This document shows, piece by piece, positions 23,103 to 34,930 of a stretch of DNA of 64,000 bases. A program made the position numbers and the translations under genes. Numbering within the stretch: position 1 is the first letter of the stretch; every line of letters begins with the position of its first letter. The stretch comes from Lunularia cruciata (Eukaryota > Streptophyta > Marchantiopsida > Lunulariales > Lunulariaceae): NCBI GenBank assembly GCA_948567375.1, contig OX419761.1, positions 43,004,243 through 43,068,242 on the forward strand, in the 5' to 3' direction. The notes below the pieces were generated by a model. It was not told where the DNA came from, did no database searches, and was given only the letters and a program-made list of their open reading frames with translations.

Positions 23103-23290
23103 ATTGATACTCAAAATTAAGCTGAAATGACAAGTAGTGAGTTACAATACTTTGCTTTACACAACTTCAGAAATATGAATACTAAACAACAAAAAACTAT
23201 AAAAGCCTTATTTAAATAGGCAGAGCAATCCAATAGTTACCTAAAAACATACCGTTTTATCAACTTTACCAACCAGTGGATCCAAAATGA
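22535..23290 (-). mobile_element. gypsy-family LTR copy 1
   Basis: About 750 bp shared with 26677-27390 and 31512-32260. The inner end is TGTGACAA (plus sense) next to the primer site; the outer end is not resolved because all copies continue into the same third-ORF sequence. A minus-strand TATA box (TATTTAAATA, about 23209-23218) marks U3/R. A (CA)n run lies inside. It serves as 5' LTR of element 1 and 3' LTR of element 2. Confidence 0.75.
23058..23101. repeat. (CA)n microsatellite
   Basis: About 20 CA units inside LTR copy 1. The other two LTR copies carry only four to six units at the same place (about 27216-27232, 32058-32068), so the expansion happened in this copy. Confidence 0.95.
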
Positions 23291-23299
23291 CAAACCACC

Positions 23300-24195
23300 T
23301 CTTCATATCTTAAAACTTTTACTAATCTGATCCAATGTCTACCTCAACTTTAGCTTCTAATCTTGATGTACCTTCAATTGATTCCTCTACTTTGGATTCA
23401 TCTACTACAACTATCTCTTCTTCTATTTCTATCCTATCTTTAGCCTGAACTAAAATTGAAATCATAGCTTCATTATTTACATTCTCCTTCTCTATTCCAA
23501 CTTCTTTAGTGACTTCAAGTAACTCACACTAAGACACTTGCACTCTTACTTCTCTTCTTTGCATCTAGCATTTACTTTCACCTCATTATGAAGTTCATCT
23601 AGCTCCAATCTAACAAGATCTCATCTAAGACAAACATTATCTCCTACTTCAATAATTTTCCTATCTACTCTCTCTCACAATCAAATTAACAATTTATTCA
23701 TATCTATGAACTTTGCTTTTCTCTTCCTTGTCTCTTGCATCAACAACTTCAACTTGTGCAGTCTTGCTCCAACTTAACTTTGGGTTTAGTACTCAACATC
23801 ACCTTCAACTCCACAACTACTACTCCGATTGAATCTTCCTCACTCCTCAAACTATCTTCTCTTGACTCCTCTATGCTTCTAACTCATTCTCGTACATCTT
23901 CAACTCCTCAAATTCCAGCTTCAATGCTTCCTTCTCTTCCACATATTGGTCCAATTGACTCTCAACACTTCTGATCAACCCTTGCAACCTCTCCTCTTCA
24001 TGATGTTTATTTTTCAACACCAGTTGCCAAGCTCGATTTGTCTCCTCTGCATTCTTTCTCATGCTCTCCAGTTCTTGTTCCATTACTACTACCATTGCCT
24101 TTGAATGTAGCACCTCCAAGTATGCATCATTCTTCCTTAAGCTTCAATTTGGCTTCAACAATTAATTTCTTCTTTAAAACTTGTCAAAAAAAATG
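23300..24195 (-). pseudogene. Third-ORF remnant of element 2 (coiled coil)
   Basis: Minus-strand K/E-rich heptad sequence: VVVMEQELESMRKNAEETNR and SQLDQYVEEKEALKLEFEEL (23871-24119), then broken frames down to the LTR. It is the C-terminal half of the third ORF. A short piece equal to 16340-16397 of element 1 sits at 24130-24195. The N-terminal part and all of pol are deleted. Confidence 0.6.
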
Positions 24196-26500
24196 TGGGT
24201 ACCACACCAAATCTGCAACAATATCATATTGTGGTACTTCTTCAAGTTTCACCTTCTTTGACTTTGTCTTTGCATTCAAAGAGTCTCCTCAATCCAACCT
24301 TACTTTAAGCCCCTCAGAATGGTGACTTGAGTACTGGTGGTCTAAACCCGAGGTTCTTTGGGTTAACCAACCTTGGCTTGAATCAGATCCTCAACTTTGG
24401 ATTGGAAGTAAGCTGCAAAAACTGGGGGCTTCATCTTCAGGTCCTCCTCCAAACTCATCTCCTTAGTTCTTTGCACCACCTCCTGAATTCTCTTCTATAA
24501 AGCCTTAGCTTTTCTTCTTTGCCTTTCTAGAAGACAAAGAAGTAATGCTTACTTCTTTCCTGAGTGTGTTTCAACTCCCAACAGTTCAAGATCAAGCCAT
24601 TTCCCTTCAGGAGCTGAACTTCCTTCTTGAGGCCCTTCTTCCTCAAGAGTTATGCAATTTATAATGGCATCTCCTTTTGACTATAGCGCAACTTGCTTAG
24701 CCAAGTCTGTACATACTTTAATGGAGGCTTTGGTTGGGTGGCTGAGGACACTAGTTGCCAACATGCCCCAAACCTTTATAGTTTCCAAAGAGGGAAACAT
24801 ACCTGATTTGATGCTTTGACTTAGGAAAATTTGGGGATGAATGGCCAATAAAGCTACAATTGTAACACGATGCACCCTATGCAACATTTTGAGGCCTATT
24901 CTAGCTGCCCATTGGTGTTCTTCATTGGTGAGCACTATTTTTATACTCCCTTGGTCCATACCTTGGACCTTGGTACAATGAGCTTGCCTAAAGGTGTACC
25001 TCTTGTGTTTCGTACACTGCACCTTCTTCCTCATTTTGGTCCCAACTTGGAACCCAATCAATTTGCTGCATTGGAAATGCAGTTTTGGTTAAGCACTACG
25101 TGTTGGCATGGGCAGACTTGCCACACGCAATACACCATACATTTGGTCTTCCAAATGATGGGGTTTTTCTTCTATCCTTAGCCCCAATCATTTGGATTTT
25201 AAAATCCACAAACTCTTTAATTAGAGTCTCTAGTTTAGTCTCAATTTTTTCAATTTTTGTTGGAGGGGTCGATCTTTCTTTCCTCTTCACCTTTGGGGTT
25301 CTTCTTGGCTTTACATATTCTTTGGATTCCAAAGAAGAACTGTACAACATGGAGGATTCTTTTGAAGGGGAGGTATTACAAGAAGCTCTTTGTATGAGCT
25401 TCTTGCCTTTCTTTGCCCGGTTTCTTTTGTTACCAGAAAAATCAGAGTAGGCCACCTCGTAAAGAGTGGCATGTTTGAGTACCTTAACCAAGGAAGTTAC
25501 ATTCCTTTCCTTGGCAAATATATAAAACTATTGTGACAATCCACCAAGAAACTAGGTAATGGCTTGGGCATTGGAGTAACCCACCACACCATATTGCTTT
25601 CGCACTTGGTTCAAAAAAGCCATGAATTGCTCAAAGTATTCTCTCAACTTCTCATTTTTGCCTTGGTCCAAACCATTGAGTGCTGCAAAGACACTTGTCT
25701 TATAATCAACCTCCTAGAATCATTCCAGGAAGTTGTCTTGCAAGTTTCTCCAATTGGCTGGTTTGAACCCCTTTTGAGTTACATAGATTTACTAGCTCCT
25801 TGCTTTGTTCTAGGAAAAACTTGGGAAAATTGTGTAGCCTAGTTTTGGAGCTATGTTCCTTGCCTGGCAAGGGAAATAATTTTCAAAATCCTTGACAAAT
25901 TCATCATGGCCTTTATCACATTTCATCCCCTTGGACTTTGGATATGTGTGTCTGGTAATGAGTAACAAAGCCATGTTGTAAGTTTGATGAATAGGTTCTG
26001 ATGGTGCCAAACTTGTGTAGCCCAAATTATTGGTTGGTGACTATATGTCAATGTCAACCTGAGGGTTCCAAGGTACCAAATTTGACAATGGGTCTTCTTT
26101 GACAAGTTCTTCTTTTGAGGGTATGTCAACTTCAACTTGAGGTGGAGGAAGAGATTCAATATCATTGTATCGCTCTTTAAGATCCCTTTAACTAGTGCAA
26201 AAATTGAGTGTAAGATGTATTGACACTCTTCTTTTATCAAAACTCATGTTATCTTCTCAAGAATAAAGTTTTTTAAGTAACCTGCTCAGTTTATAGCTTT
26301 GGAGTAAGTTGGTGTGTTGTGTCACAATGAATATGTTTGCCTGCTTGAATCCTTTTGTTTCTTGGAATGAGGGGGTTTAAAGTAGCCTTAACACCCAATT
26401 TTGCATTTCTTTTGTTTGATTTCCTTCAATACTTCTTGAACTTTGTGAAGAAGTTGTAGATCTAATGCCTCCTAAGGTTCTTCACTAGTCAATTGGATCT
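24195..26500 (-). pseudogene. gag region of gypsy element 2 (pol deleted)
   Basis: Parallel to element 1 gag: KGMKCDKGHDEFVKDFENY (25810-26025), the gag-core region around 25560-25700, a zinc-knuckle-like WCIACGKSAHANT within 25096-25491, and a protease-proximal linker to 24200. It then joins third-ORF sequence directly, so protease, RT, RNase H and integrase are missing. Broken by stops. Confidence 0.7.
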
Positions 26501-26676
26501 TCTGTTGTTCTTCTACTTCACGGTGCCAAGTTTGTTTACAAGTTTGTTTAAATTGCTTCTTGTTGTTCTCTCAATGTAGACATTCATATTGATTGGAAGA
26601 TCAACTTAAGATTTGGCTTTGTATTCTTCCACTCCTAAGATTTGTATCCCTATCAGCGGTGTCAAACATCATGTGA

Positions 26677-27390
26677 CAAACCATCAAGTATTACTTTTGC
26701 TATAATCAGTGAGCAATAGTTTTTTCCCACATAGATATGAGGCAGAAATGGTCAAATAAGAAGTAAAATAGTAACCAAATGGTTCCTCTTGATTGCATCT
26801 TTAGTCTCTTGGGTAGAAATCCCACCCAAAGAGAGTAACAAGTGCTCAACTTGCAATCTTGTCACAAATCACCACACCCATAATCACAATTCATCAAATC
26901 TTTCAAAATTAATCTTGATTGTGATGATTCAGTTCTGTCAAAGAAGGCTACTTCACCATAAAATGACTTTGCCTTGAAATTGTGTTCCACTCTCCATTGA
27001 AGGCACAACTTCCTCAATCAAAATTGTTTCACATCAATCCAACACTACAATCATAAATATAAAATACTACCAACACTACAATTCCTCATATATTTGTCAA
27101 GACATTGCTTCAATTGCTATCCATTCAAGATCAAACACAAAAAACGGAAAGCAAAGTTGTAGAATCCAACATCTTACATTCTCAAACTTGCACTTTGAAC
27201 TTCTCCAAACACTCACAAACACACACACACAAAATTGATACTTGAAATTAAGCCAAAATGACAAGCAATGAGTTACATCACTTTGCTTTACTCAACTTCA
27301 GAAATATGAATACTGAGCTGAACAAGAACACAACACAAATGCTTCCTTTAAATAGGCAAAGCACTACAACAAGTATCTTACTATATACTG
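26677..27390 (-). mobile_element. gypsy-family LTR copy 2
   Basis: Starts TGTGACAAACCATCAAG, matches LTR copy 1 throughout, has a related TATA-like TTTAAATAGG near 27347 and a short CA run. It is the 5' LTR of element 2 and the 3' LTR of element 3. A primer site decayed from the tRNA-Asp type is at about 26648-26668. Confidence 0.75.
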
Positions 27391-27399
27391 CTTCAAGTG

Positions 27400-28890
27400 C
27401 TTTTGACAACCCTTTGATGTCTACCTTAAATTTGGCTTCTATACCCAAATTATCTTCAATTGCTACCTCTACTTTGGGTTCAACTACAACTTCTTCTATC
27501 TCTATCCTATCTTTGGTCTAAACTGAAATTGAATTCATTACTATACTATCTACCTTCTCCTTCTCTCCTCTAACTTCTTCAAATGCCTAATGAAAATCAC
27601 CCAAAGACACTTTTACTCCTACTCTATTTACATTGCATCAGGTTCCTACTTTCACATTACTCCAAAGCTCATCTAATTCAGATCTCACAAGATCTAATCT
27701 AAGACAAATGTTATCTCCTATCTCTAACACCTTCCTATCTCTACTCTCTCTTAAATGAATCAACAACTTGTTCATATGTCTTTTGCTTTCCACTTCCTCA
27801 TCTCCTACACTAACAAATTCAACTTGTGCAATCTTACTTCTTCCATCTTCACTTCAGCTTCAGTACTTAACATCACATTCACTCTTATGATGACTTCTCC
27901 GACTGAGTATGACATACTTCCCAGAACTATCTAGTTCTAGGGAGTATGTCAGACTCAATCAGACTTCTCCTGACTCCTCTCTACTTCTAGCTCATTCCAA
28001 TACATCTTCAACTTGTTCTCAAATTTGACTTTAAATGCTTCTTCCCCCTGCACATATTGGACAAGTTGAGTCTCCAATCTTCTGATCAGTCCTTGCAACC
28101 TCCACTCTTCTCAATTTCTATCAGTCAACTCACCATGCAAGGCTTGATCCTCCTCCTCTGCAACCTTTCTTAGGCTCTCCAACTCTTGCTCCATCATAAC
28201 TGCCAATGCCTTTGAATGTATAGCCTCCAATTGTGCATCTGCAAATTCCCCCTCCATCTTCTTGAATGTTGCCTTCTAATCCTTTAATTCTTTAGCTTGT
28301 CACTCAAGTTCATTTCCATGCTTCACAAAATTCTCCTACAAATTATCAAAGCTCTTCCTCCAAAGGACAACATCAAGATGAAGTTCTTTGGCTTCTTCCT
28401 CTCCTTGGATTAACTTCATCCTTAACTCCGAGACTTTTTCATTCAAGAATTTCACTACGTCTAGCTCATCCTTCACTTTAGGATGATCTTTCTTCAGATC
28501 CTCCTTCCTCTTGTGTAAGCACAACAATAAATGATAGACAATCTTTGATTGATAGGCTACTCCTTTGAACTCTTCATCATCTTATCTTTGGCTTTGGTTG
28601 GCAGTTCCTTGGCTGGTGCCTTAGCGCAAAGTCTTGATTGTCTCACCTTCAACGTCAACTCTTCCGAGCTTTCTTTGTTCTCCTCGGCTTTACTTCATCC
28701 TATAGCTCCAGCCTGCAAACTCCTCTTCAATCTCACTCCTCTTGGAAACATCAAGGCCGGCCTCTTCTCTTCCCTCATGCATGTCTACCTCAGCCACCTC
28801 CACATATTGGCTCCTTCTTCCGTGCATGCAATCTGCGCATGGAACTCTTGATTTTCTTCTTCAGCCCCTTCTTCCATTGATTGCTGGACT
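27400..28890 (-). pseudogene. Third-ORF remnant of element 3 (coiled coil)
   Basis: Minus-strand coiled-coil remnants such as KVSELRMKLIQGEEEAKELH (28336-28527) with the surrounding K/E-rich broken frames, ending in the acidic region near 28880. Same order as in the other copies. Internal inverted sequence near 27905-27960 (ACATACTTCCCAGAACTA/TAGTTCTAGGGAGTATGT) forms a hairpin. Confidence 0.55.
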
Positions 28891-29060
28891 TGTGTGGGTA
28901 CAAGATCTGCAATAATATTGTACTGGGGTACTCCTCCAAGTTTCACCTTCTTAGACTTTGTCTTCAAGTTTGAGTTCTCAACCCAATCTGATTCTACTTT
29001 GGGTCTCTTGAATATGGTGACCGGAGCACCGGTGGTCTGAACCCAAGGTACTTCTAGCTC
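28890..29060 (-). pseudogene. gag/protease-proximal fragment of element 3
   Basis: 170 bp matching 20018-20190 of element 1 and 24195-24360 of element 2, joined to the third ORF at GTGTGGGTAC and abutting unrelated plus-strand sequence at about 29060. All of pol and most of gag are missing. Confidence 0.6.
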
Positions 29061-31500
29061 TAGGATTCATTCAAATGCAGGAGAACCTTACCAAGTAAGT
29101 GTTACCAACTTTGCAGTTAGCCATATATAAGAAAAGATACCGGAGATGGTAAAATGGGGTTGGGGACAGCTTGTGAGTCCCCATACAGCAGCCTTAGTAC
29201 TTAGCAACTTCACTAATAGAGAACTGGTGAACCTGCTGAAACCAAGGATGACAACTATCATTATGGTGTGGGAAGAGGAATGGCAAGAACTTGGAAATAT
29301 CATACAAGAAAAGATTTCCTTTAGGAAGAGGAAGAAAGTGGTCAGCCCTAAGAAGAGCAGGGCAATGTCTCCAGTCACAAAGAAAAAGAAACTAAAGGTG
29401 AGAATTTAGTCTTCCCTGAATAATGAACAGGAAGCTAAGGTTCCCTTACCAGGAAAAAGAATAGTGCCTTTGAAGGGGCTAAGAATGCTTCTAAAAATCC
29501 CAGAGTCTTGAACCACTCCTTCCAAGATGTCATCAATATGAAAGATGACTCTCCTATAACCCCAACAGGCATCACAAGACCCCTTAGAGATTTGTTCAAA
29601 AACTGTGGTGAAATGAGCACCTCACTCATGCCTTGGGCCTTGACTATTTCCAAGGCCCGCATGAAGAATGACCTATGAGATCCCATCCTGTGCCAATTAC
29701 ACAAAGGTTGTGAGAGGAAGAACCCATAGAACAAGACACACTGGGGTCCTCAGCCTAGATCATTGACAGCCTGATGGAGAGTCTTGTAAGTGGTGAGCAT
29801 TTTAAGGAGTGGGTAGAATGCCCAGACCAAACAAGAAGCTAGGGTTAGTTTCCATGCTAACAGATTTGAAGTGCGGGCCGATGGCCTGAGAGAGGATTGC
29901 AAAGTTACGGAGGAATAGGAACAATTTCTACAAGAAAGATTTTGCAAGTTCCAAGAAGCCAAACTCACATCAATCTAGGAGGTAGAAACTTGGTAGATGG
30001 AAGCTACCAAGGGGACATTCACATTGGTAGAGGTAGAAATCCAACTCCAATGTTTGTGGAGTGCAAAGATTATGGTGCATGACCAGCCAGTATGTGCTCA
30101 GTTGGAGAACAAGAAGAATGAAGGGAAACTCTAACTGATACAAGACCAAGGAAACCATGCTGAAGAGAGGAATCCAAGCTGACACAAAGAGAAATTTTAG
30201 ATTATCATTAGCTCTTGAAAAGTCATGGAAGGAGATCAATGAGCTAAAAATCTTCCAAGTGGAACTCTCAATCCTCAAGGCAAACAAGAGTAATTGGAAG
30301 CAGGCTTGGCAAAGTTGTCAGGGCTTGGCAAAGTAGTCAAGTTCATGCCCTACAACTTATTATAAATGTGTTGAGCAAAGAAATAGCTCATGAAAAAAAG
30401 TTTTCCTCTACTATAAGGAGAAGAGATGTGAAGAGCAAGCCAAATTATAGGCTCAACACACTTCCCAAAATGAACTTATTGTTCAAAACCAAAAGTCAGA
30501 ACAACAAGTGAGGCAATTGCTTTGGTTTGTTGCCCATAACAAGATGGAATTACCCTTAGTCAATGAAGATTCTGAAGCAAAAGAGGAGGAAAAGATTGAG
30601 GATGCCAAACCCAAAGAGCCTACCTCAAGAGGAGCACCCAAAGAGGACTTTGATGATGAGGCCTGGTCACTAGGTAATGGGAGTTCTGCAGGAGGTGGAT
30701 CACCCAGTTCTAGCTCATGTCAACCTTCTTCCTTCTTTGAGCCAGGAAGCCACTCTCAATCTTCTCCAAAGAAAAAGACAAGAAGGAGCTCTCCTAAGAA
30801 GGAAAATATGGAGAGTAGTCTTGTACACAAGAGGGCTACAGAGTTTCCCCATAAAGAGACAACATCCTTGTGGAGGAAGGAATTCCAGAAATATTAGACA
30901 TATAAGTCAAAGAAAAGCTTATGATTAATGAGAACCAGAATATGAGTAGTACAATGGATGCCACCAATATCATGGACACACTTAGCATGGTTGGAGAAGA
31001 GATTAACCAACACCACATAGAGGATGCAACCATATTGGATTTGCTGGAGGAATGAATGAGCCAACTAAGCCCTTATGAGGCTCGTTGAGAGTCCAGCAGC
31101 ACTATGGGACCTATTGCAAGATCCAAAAGAAGAGTTGCCACTGCTAAGCCGCATCTCCTTACACCAGAAGAGGAGGGGAAGCTACCTTGTGAAGACCTTT
31201 GGAATCTTGGGACAGTTGGACCTTCAAAAACTAGCTTGCTCTTGGGAGTCACAGAACTGGTGAAACAGTTGGTAGAAAGTACCATTACTCTTGAGGAATA
31301 GTTCTTATACTTCATGACTATCTCTCAGGCTCCAAAACCTAGTGATCCCATAGAGAAAGTGGTTATCACCCCACACATGCTAAATATCAAGAGGTTAGAG
31401 AGTTGTGTAGGGCACATAAGAGCACTGGAAGTGTCATGGAAGTGTTATGGACCATGTCAAATAGATTCCACATGATCCCCATGATTCCCATGAGTTTTAG
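29061..31500 (+). pseudogene. Unidentified plus-strand coding remnants, left part
   Basis: Not recognised. Plus-strand frames with charged, low-complexity protein: 29146-29409 (basic, ends SPKKSRAMSPVTKKKKLK), 30508-30897 (acidic then Ser/Lys-rich: EDSEAKEEEKIED, SPKKKTRRSSPKKEN), 31104-31301 (LLTPEEEGKLPCEDLW, LLGVTELVKQLVEST). They are separated by stops and frame changes. Composition and broken frames suggest a decayed gag-like or structural gene of another retroelement, in the opposite direction to the gypsy elements on both sides. No RT, integrase or zinc-knuckle motif seen. Confidence 0.35.
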
Positions 31501-31511
31501 GAGTGGCTATT

Positions 31512-32260
31512 ATGACAACCCAGCAAGTATCACTTTTGCAGTAATCAATAAGTAACAATTTGTTCAATAGAGATACAAGCCGGAAATAGTCAAATACAAA
31601 GTAAAATGTCACAAATCAGTTCTTCTTGGTTATGTCTTGAACCTCTTGGGTAGGCACCACACCCATAAGAGAGTAACAAACATTGAATCATAGTCTTGTC
31701 ATAAATAAACAACAACCATAATCACAATTTATCAAATCTTTCTAAGTCAATCTTCATCATGCTGATTCAGTTTTTCATGAAGAAGGCTTCTTCACCATGA
31801 AATGACTTTGCCTCAAAATTGCATTTCACCCCTCCACTAAAGACACAATTTCCTCAATTGAAATTACTTTGCATCAATCCAATATGGTGATCACAAATGC
31901 AAAATACTACCAACTCTACAATTCCTCACCAATTCATCAAGGCATTGCCTCAAATTGCACTCCACTTAGGATCATACACACTCAATGAACACCAACATTG
32001 AAGAATCCAACATCCACCACTTATTGACTTGCAATTCAAAGTTCTAAAAACACTCACTAACACACACATAGGATTGATGCTCAAAATTAAGCTAAAATGA
32101 TGAGCATTGAATTACAATACTTTGATTTACTCAATTTGAAAAATGTGAATGCTAAACAAGAAAACACTTCAAATTCCTCCTTTAAATATGCATAGCACTT
32201 GATAGTTATCTAACATCATACCATTCTAACCATAACTTTACCAACCCACATATCCAAAAT
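31512..32260 (-). mobile_element. gypsy-family LTR copy 3
   Basis: Starts TATGACAACCCAGCAAG (terminal TG changed to TA), otherwise colinear with LTR copies 1 and 2, including the CA run and the outer AAAATGACAATCCACCTC. It follows third-ORF sequence on its right, so it is the 3' LTR of a fourth element. Plus-strand unrelated sequence begins on its left near 31504 without gag or primer site. Confidence 0.7.
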
Positions 32261-32299
32261 GACAATCCACCTCTTCATATCTACCTCTTCAAATCTCAA

Positions 32300-34930
32300 A
32301 TTGGTTACTTATCCAGTCCGGTGTCTACTTTTTCTTTGGCTTCTAAACCCAATGTTCCCTCAATCACTTCTTCTGCTCTATGCTCAACTTTAATGTCTAT
32401 TTTTTCTTCAATTTCTATTTTATTTTTTGCTTGAACTGGAATTGAAGTCATAGTTTTACTATCTACCATTTCCTTCTCTCCTCTAACTTCTTTAGATGCT
32501 CAAGATATGTAACCCAAAGACACCTGCACTCCTATATATAGGCTACTTTGTATTAGGTTTCCACTTTCTCACTACCTCAAAGTTTCTCTAACTCTGATTT
32601 CACAAGATCTAATTTGAGACAAACATTGTCTCTTATCTCCAACATTTTCCTATCTACACTTTCTCTTAAGCAAATTAACAATTTGTTCATTTCTACATCT
32701 TTTACTTTTTGCTTCCTTGTCTCTTGCACTAGCAACTTCAATTTGTGTAGTTTTGATTCCTCTATCTTTACTTTGGCTTTAGTGCTTAACAACACCTTCA
32801 TCCTCTTGATGATCTCTCCTACTGATTTTGATGCAATTTTTGGAACCATCTTCTTTTGACTTCTCTTTGCTTCCAACTTGTTCTGGTACATCTTCAACTC
32901 ATCCTTAAATTCTGCCTTAAGCACCTCTTTCTCCTCCACATATTGGACAAGTTGAGTGTCCACACTTCTGATCAGACCTCACACCCTTTCTTCCTCCTGG
33001 TGTCCATCTGCCAATTCACATTGCCAGGTCCTATTCTTCTCCTCCTCACTCATTCTTAGGCTCTCCAATTCTTGTTCCATCACCACTGCCATTGCCTTCA
33101 AATGTAGCACCTCCAAATGTGCATCTGCAAATTCTCCCTTCAATTTCTCAAATGTTGCCTTTTGCTCCTTCAAGTCTTCAGTTTGTTGTTCAAGTTCTTT
33201 GTCGTGCTTCATACAACTCTCCTTCAAGTCATCAAAACTCTTCCTCCAAAGAACAACATCAACTCAAAGTTCTTTGGCTTCTTTCTCTCCGTGGGTTAAC
33301 TTCCTCCTCAACTACAAGTAATCTTTACTCAAGAACTTCAAGACATCAAACTCATCCCTCATTTCTGGATGTTCTCTCTTCAACTCTTCCTTTCTCTTAT
33401 GCAAATGCAATAACAAAGGACAAATGATCTTTAATATGTGGCCTACTCCAATGTACTATCCTTCATTGTCTTCTCTATCTTTGGCTTTGGTTGGTGCTTC
33501 TTTGGCTAGTGCACTGCCCCGAAGTCTTGACCTTTGCACCTTCAATGTCATGTTGTCCGAGCTTCCTCCTCCTCTTTGACTTTGCTCCAACCTACAGCTG
33601 CAACCAGTACACTCCTCTTTGATCTTGCCACCCTTGGATACACCAACGCCAGATCTTAGTCTTGTTCTTCCTCCAACTCTATTGCAAGTAACTCAAAATA
33701 GGGCTCATCTCCTCCTTCCATACAATCAATCACCACATGGAACTCCTCATCTTCTTCTCTAGCCTCTTTGTCCACTGATTGCTGGACTTTGGGTTCTCCT
33801 TCACTCTCACTGCTAGACTTCTTACTCTTCACTGTAAGCTCTTCTTCTCCTCCCAAGTCTTCATACTTTGACTCAGCTTCTCCTTCTGATTCTTCCTCCA
33901 ATGAATGATTCTTCACTACTTTCATCTTTGGCATTGGATTCAGCCTCCTTGTCTTCTAGGGCTGCAATAGTGATACACTTCCTTTGGGTGTAACCCTCTT
34001 CCTTGGCCTTGAGATTTCTAACAACACTTTCTTCTCCTTCCTGTTCTTGATGCAGTGGTCATTGCCTCCACATACTCACCTTATGTAATATTGCTTGTCC
34101 GCATCCGCTACTTGTCATAAGTTGGGGTGAAAATGAAAAACATTCTTTCTTTCTCCTCCAAGCTGAGTAGGTTTAGTCCAAAATAGAAATGGGCTGCAAA
34201 AGGTCCAAAATAATGGGGTAGTAGGTCCATTCTCCAACTATTAATCATCTGACCTACTTTTTCGTGCAAACACTTTGCCTAATTCAATGCTTCTCTTGTA
34301 AACATCTGGTGGAAAAACACAGCCTGCTACATTGTCACATAGGTTGTTCACTTTGGCTTGAACATGGCCATCATCATGCTGATTATATCCCTTTGTATTG
34401 GGTCCCTGTAGCTATCCACCTTGTTATTGCTCTTGGTTCAAGGAACACTTAAAGAGAGCTCCTTTTTCATGAACCCTGGAAAGCTTAAATTCAAGTTCCA
34501 TGCCAAAAAAGTGATGCAAATTCTATTCAAGACTTTCATCCTTTTTACCATGTCTAAGCGGAAATTGCAAGACTCCTCACCAAATTTTTCCTATTACCCT
34601 TTGGTGGTATTGTGTGCTTCCTCACTCTCGGTCTCTAAAAGATCAAACTCTCCCTAAAACTCAAGATTCTAACTCCTTTGAGACAACTATTGATAGACAT
34701 GGGATATCTATGATATTTCAGAACTCCTTCAACAAAGTCTCAATCTTGTTGTTTTTTGCTGCTTGGTCATTCTTCAGTCAATCTTCAATTGACACACAAA
34801 TTCTACGTGTTGGTTTTTTGTCACTCTCAATGTCATCTTGATCCTGAGGTAGCCGTTTTCTTTAGACATACTTTCTTGATTGGATAGACCAAGGAAAGGT
34901 TGTTATAGGTTCTTTGGACCAGGTTGCACA
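32300..34930 (-). pseudogene. Third ORF of element 4: best-preserved coiled-coil protein
   Basis: Minus strand. N-terminal conserved part near 34100-34600 (CITFLAWNLNLSFPGFMKKE, HYFGPFAAHFYFGLNLLSLE). Acidic S/E-rich part at 33934-33656 (NHSLEEESEGEAESKYEDLG). Long coiled coil at 33227-32577 (MKHDKELEQQTEDLKEQK, HLKAMAVVMEQELESLR, YVEEKEVLKAEFKDELKMYQ, ISKL-type repeats), broken only by a stop at 32976-32978 that looks like CGA to TGA. At least ~700 codons. No family recognised, and no membrane span or catalytic motif seen. Lying before an LTR and, in element 1, after integrase, it is an extra ORF of this gypsy family. Confidence 0.65.

Larger units (their letters stand above)
13111..23290 (-). 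mobile_element. Athila/Tat-like Ty3/gypsy element 1 (nearly full order, degenerate)
   Basis: Minus-strand order: LTR (23290-22535), tRNA-Asp-like primer site, gag, protease, RT, RNase H, integrase, then an extra coiled-coil ORF to about 13150. A 3' LTR is not seen; the AT-rich stretch begins there. All frames are broken by stops and shifts, so it is inactive. RT motifs (PLPFIDTILD, GFSGYNQ) and the primer site resemble the Athila/Tat branch; the lineage call is inference. A solo LTR sits in the third ORF. Confidence 0.82.

Noticed and set aside
31075-31315. Minus-strand open frame opposite the plus-strand remnants
   Set aside because: No motif; antisense of the coding-like plus frame.
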